Shown piece after piece: positions 3,644-5,640 of a stretch of DNA of 5,640 nucleotides. The notes under the pieces were generated by a model that worked only from the letters and a program-made list of their open reading frames with translations, ran no database searches and was not told where the DNA came from. Numbering within the stretch: the stretch's first letter is position 1; each line of letters opens with the position of its first letter. A program made the translations under genes and the position numbers. The DNA comes from Lachnospiraceae bacterium. Its GTDB lineage: Bacteria > Bacillota > Clostridia > Lachnospirales > Lachnospiraceae. The stretch lies in the NCBI GenBank assembly GCA_003520205.1, contig DOVG01000243.1, forward strand, positions 1-5,640, in the 5' to 3' direction.

Positions 3644-5640
3644 ATGAAGGCAATAGTCGAACAATATGCAAAGGGTCAGTTTATTATAGACCGACCGGAG
3701 ATAAGTATATCTGAAACAAGCTTTAAGATTAATATTGAAGCAGGAACTGTATATGAGGGATCCTTCAGAATAGACAGTATGAACGGATTTCCTATAAAAG
3801 GAATGGTATATGACAGCAGGTACCTTCTTAGATTTGAAGATCATAGCTTTATAAGTAGAAATTATGTAGTTAAGTATTCGCTTGATGCTACCTGTTTTGA
3901 GTCAGGACAGAATTTTCATGGACATATAAATGTTATTACTGATGGCGGAGAGTGGAGGCTTCCTTACGACATAAGCATAGTTCCGCCATGCGTGAAGAAT
4001 CATGATGAGAAGATAGATGATCTTTTCAAGTTTGCTTCTCTTGCAGAGAGAAACTGGAATGATGCCGCAAGGCTTTTTGTTCGTGATGATTTTAAACGAA
4101 CATTTATTGAGAAGGAAACTATTATCAAGAAGATATATGAAAGCCTTCTGGAAAGCCGTTCAGTCAATCAGGCAATGGAAGAGTTTCTTGTACTCGTATC
4201 AAAGAAAAGAACCGTTACTTTGTCTGTATCAAGGGCGAAGATAGATATAAATATGCCTAGAGAAACTGAAAGTGTAACAGTTGATATTCAGAAGAATACC
4301 TGGGGATATACATTTTCGGAGATTCGTTCTGATTCAGAGTTTATTATTCCGTCTAAGAAAACCATATCTGCCAAAGATTTTACAGGAAATACATGTTCTC
4401 TCAAGGTATATATATCTCCTGAACATGTTCCGGACGGAGAGAATACAGGAAAGCTGATCATTGAAAATATATATCAGAAGATAGAGGTAGAGATACACCT
4501 TCTGAAGCCTGCACAGGCAAGATCTAATCATGAGAGTCATTTCAAGATCAGAAGCTATAAGAAATGTAAGTCAGATATTACCAGAGCCTATCTGAACTTC
4601 AGAATGGACAGGATTGGACTGGAAGAATATATAAGTCAGAACATGAAAGCTCTTAAGAAGCTAAATGAACTTGAGCCTGAGGAGGATATGTTCAGACTGG
4701 CAATCATTCACATGAATATCCTGTCAGGTGAAACTTCAAAGGTAGAGCAAGAATTTCTTCGTATAGAAGCTGATGTAGATAAGACAAGTATGGGAGCTCA
4801 GGAGCTTTGTTACTATAATTATCTCAAAGCCATGATGGATAAGGACGAGGAAACAGTTAAGAAAGCAGCTAATCTCATCAGAAGAAACTACAGAACAGAG
4901 AAGCCGAAGCTTTTTTATTTCTGGCTGCTGCTCTTTGTAGATGAAAGCCTGAGTGAAGATAGTGCAGCCCTTTACAGGGAACTTGTACAAATGTATAACG
5001 AGGGCAGTAACAGCCCTATCATATATTTTGAGATGTGTAACCTCTTCAATAGTAATCCTATGATTCTGAAGAGACTTTCTCCATGTGAGATAACAAGTAT
5101 AAAGTGGGGACTTAGAAATAAATATATCTCAGACGATGTCCTGCTTGAATTTGTAAAGATAGCAGGAAAGAATAAGAATTTTGATAAGAAGATATTTGAT
5201 GTACTTAGAGAAATCTACGATAAGAATGAAACTGAGCTGAGAGTAGAGAGAAGAAAAGCTGCTGAAGAAAGAGGCCTGGATGAGAATGTTTTCTTTGATT
5301 CAAATGCCAGAGATATAGACGATCAGTCCAGAATATCTGCTATACATGAATATGATGATGAATCTCTCGGAGATATCAGATTTAATTTTGGAAATGAATC
5401 GGATTCTCAACTTGGCAGTCTGGAGGATGAAGAGAAGAGGATAAGAGAATATATATCAGAGAGCTTTGATGAGGCTGAAGAGGATTTCGATGAAGACAGC
5501 GCTGAAGAGGAAAATAAAGCGGCTGCAATAGAATCCAATGAGGATCAGAAAACAATCCAGGAGCTTGATGACTCTACAGACTCAAGATTCGATGCGGCTG
5601 TAAGAGCAGATGCTGTTGAGAAGCTCAGCCGTAAGGAAAG
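3644..5640 (+). CDS. Large protein of unknown function, DUF5717-like (3' end beyond window)
   Basis: The frame is open from ATG 3644 to the window edge, giving 665 complete codons. An in-frame TAG at 3614-3616 leaves this as the only ATG start, and GGAG at 3633-3636 lies seven bases upstream. There is no signal peptide or membrane segment, so the protein looks cytoplasmic. Residues 1-115 look beta-rich and contain GSFRI, GMVYDS and GEWRLPYDISIVPP-type segments that I recall from the N-terminus of DUF5717 proteins. A helical linker (about 118-186) leads to a second beta-sandwich-like stretch (190-287). A TPR-like alpha-helical region (about 290-530) follows, including SPIIYFEMCNLF from S457. 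From about 546 the sequence becomes acidic and low-complexity: 23 of residues 594-643 are Asp or Glu. The composition returns towards normal near 650. DUF5717 members are, from memory, well over 1000 residues, so roughly half is missing here. No catalytic motif is visible and no function is assigned. The family call rests on remembered similarity. Confidence 0.75.
   Translation, partial: MKAIVEQYAKGQFIIDRPEISISETSFKINIEAGTVYEGSFRIDSMNGFPIKGMVYDSRYLLRFEDHSFISRNYVVKYSLDATCFESGQNFHGHINVITDGGEWRLPYDISIVPPCVKNHDEKIDDLFKFASLAERNWNDAARLFVRDDFKRTFIEKETIIKKIYESLLESRSVNQAMEEFLVLVSKKRTVTLSVSRAKIDINMPRETESVTVDIQKNTWGYTFSEIRSDSEFIIPSKKTISAKDFTGNTCSLKVYISPEHVPDGENTGKLIIENIYQKIEVEIHLLKPAQARSNHESHFKIRSYKKCKSDITRAYLNFRMDRIGLEEYISQNMKALKKLNELEPEEDMFRLAIIHMNILSGETSKVEQEFLRIEADVDKTSMGAQELCYYNYLKAMMDKDEETVKKAANLIRRNYRTEKPKLFYFWLLLFVDESLSEDSAALYRELVQMYNEGSNSPIIYFEMCNLFNSNPMILKRLSPCEITSIKWGLRNKYISDDVLLEFVKIAGKNKNFDKKIFDVLREIYDKNETELRVERRKAAEERGLDENVFFDSNARDIDDQSRISAIHEYDDESLGDIRFNFGNESDSQLGSLEDEEKRIREYISESFDEAEEDFDEDSAEEENKAAAIESNEDQKTIQELDDSTDSRFDAAVRADAVEKLSRKE

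Noticed and set aside
3527..3844. 105-codon minus-strand frame opposite the start of the DUF5717-like gene
   Set aside because: It is antisense to a supported gene and its leader, and the peptide has no domain features.

Overview
The window looks like a chromosomal stretch from a low-G+C anaerobic Firmicute, most likely a member of the Lachnospiraceae (Clostridia). This is inferred from the AGA/ATA-rich codon use, a Na/Pi cotransporter of the clostridial type with a PhoU tail, and a long protein that matches what I remember of the DUF5717 family, which is found mainly in Lachnospiraceae. No database search was possible, so the genus is not assigned.

Layout. Positions 1-313 hold a repeat array. 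A 33-bp unit recurs at 1, 34, 151, 274 and (partly) 307, and two strings of back-to-back hairpins separate the middle copies. Most of these hairpins are closed by a GAA loop. Positions 362-2371 (+) encode a Na/Pi-cotransporter family protein with a PhoU domain and an unusual lysine-rich C-terminal tail. Positions 2373-2425 are a perfect 24-bp inverted repeat that serves as a bidirectional terminator and fills the whole gap between two convergent genes. Positions 2426-3478 (-) encode a fold-type I PLP-dependent aminotransferase of the HisC/CobD-like group. Positions 3479-3643 are a divergent intergenic region with promoter-like sites on both strands. Positions 3644-5640 (+) are the first 665 codons of a large cytoplasmic-looking protein (probably DUF5717) that runs off the right edge.

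The three proteins form no obvious pathway: a phosphate transporter, a stand-alone aminotransferase transcribed towards it, and a divergently transcribed large protein of unknown function. Each seems to be its own transcription unit. The most unusual part is the left-hand array. It has a modular five-hairpin architecture, compensatory base changes between the two modules, recurrent GCGAAGC and tandem G-A stem-loops, and repeat spacings that are all multiples of three. It lies directly upstream of the phosphate transporter and could be a structured leader RNA, a small RNA, or a palindromic mobile repeat. The sequence alone cannot decide between these.
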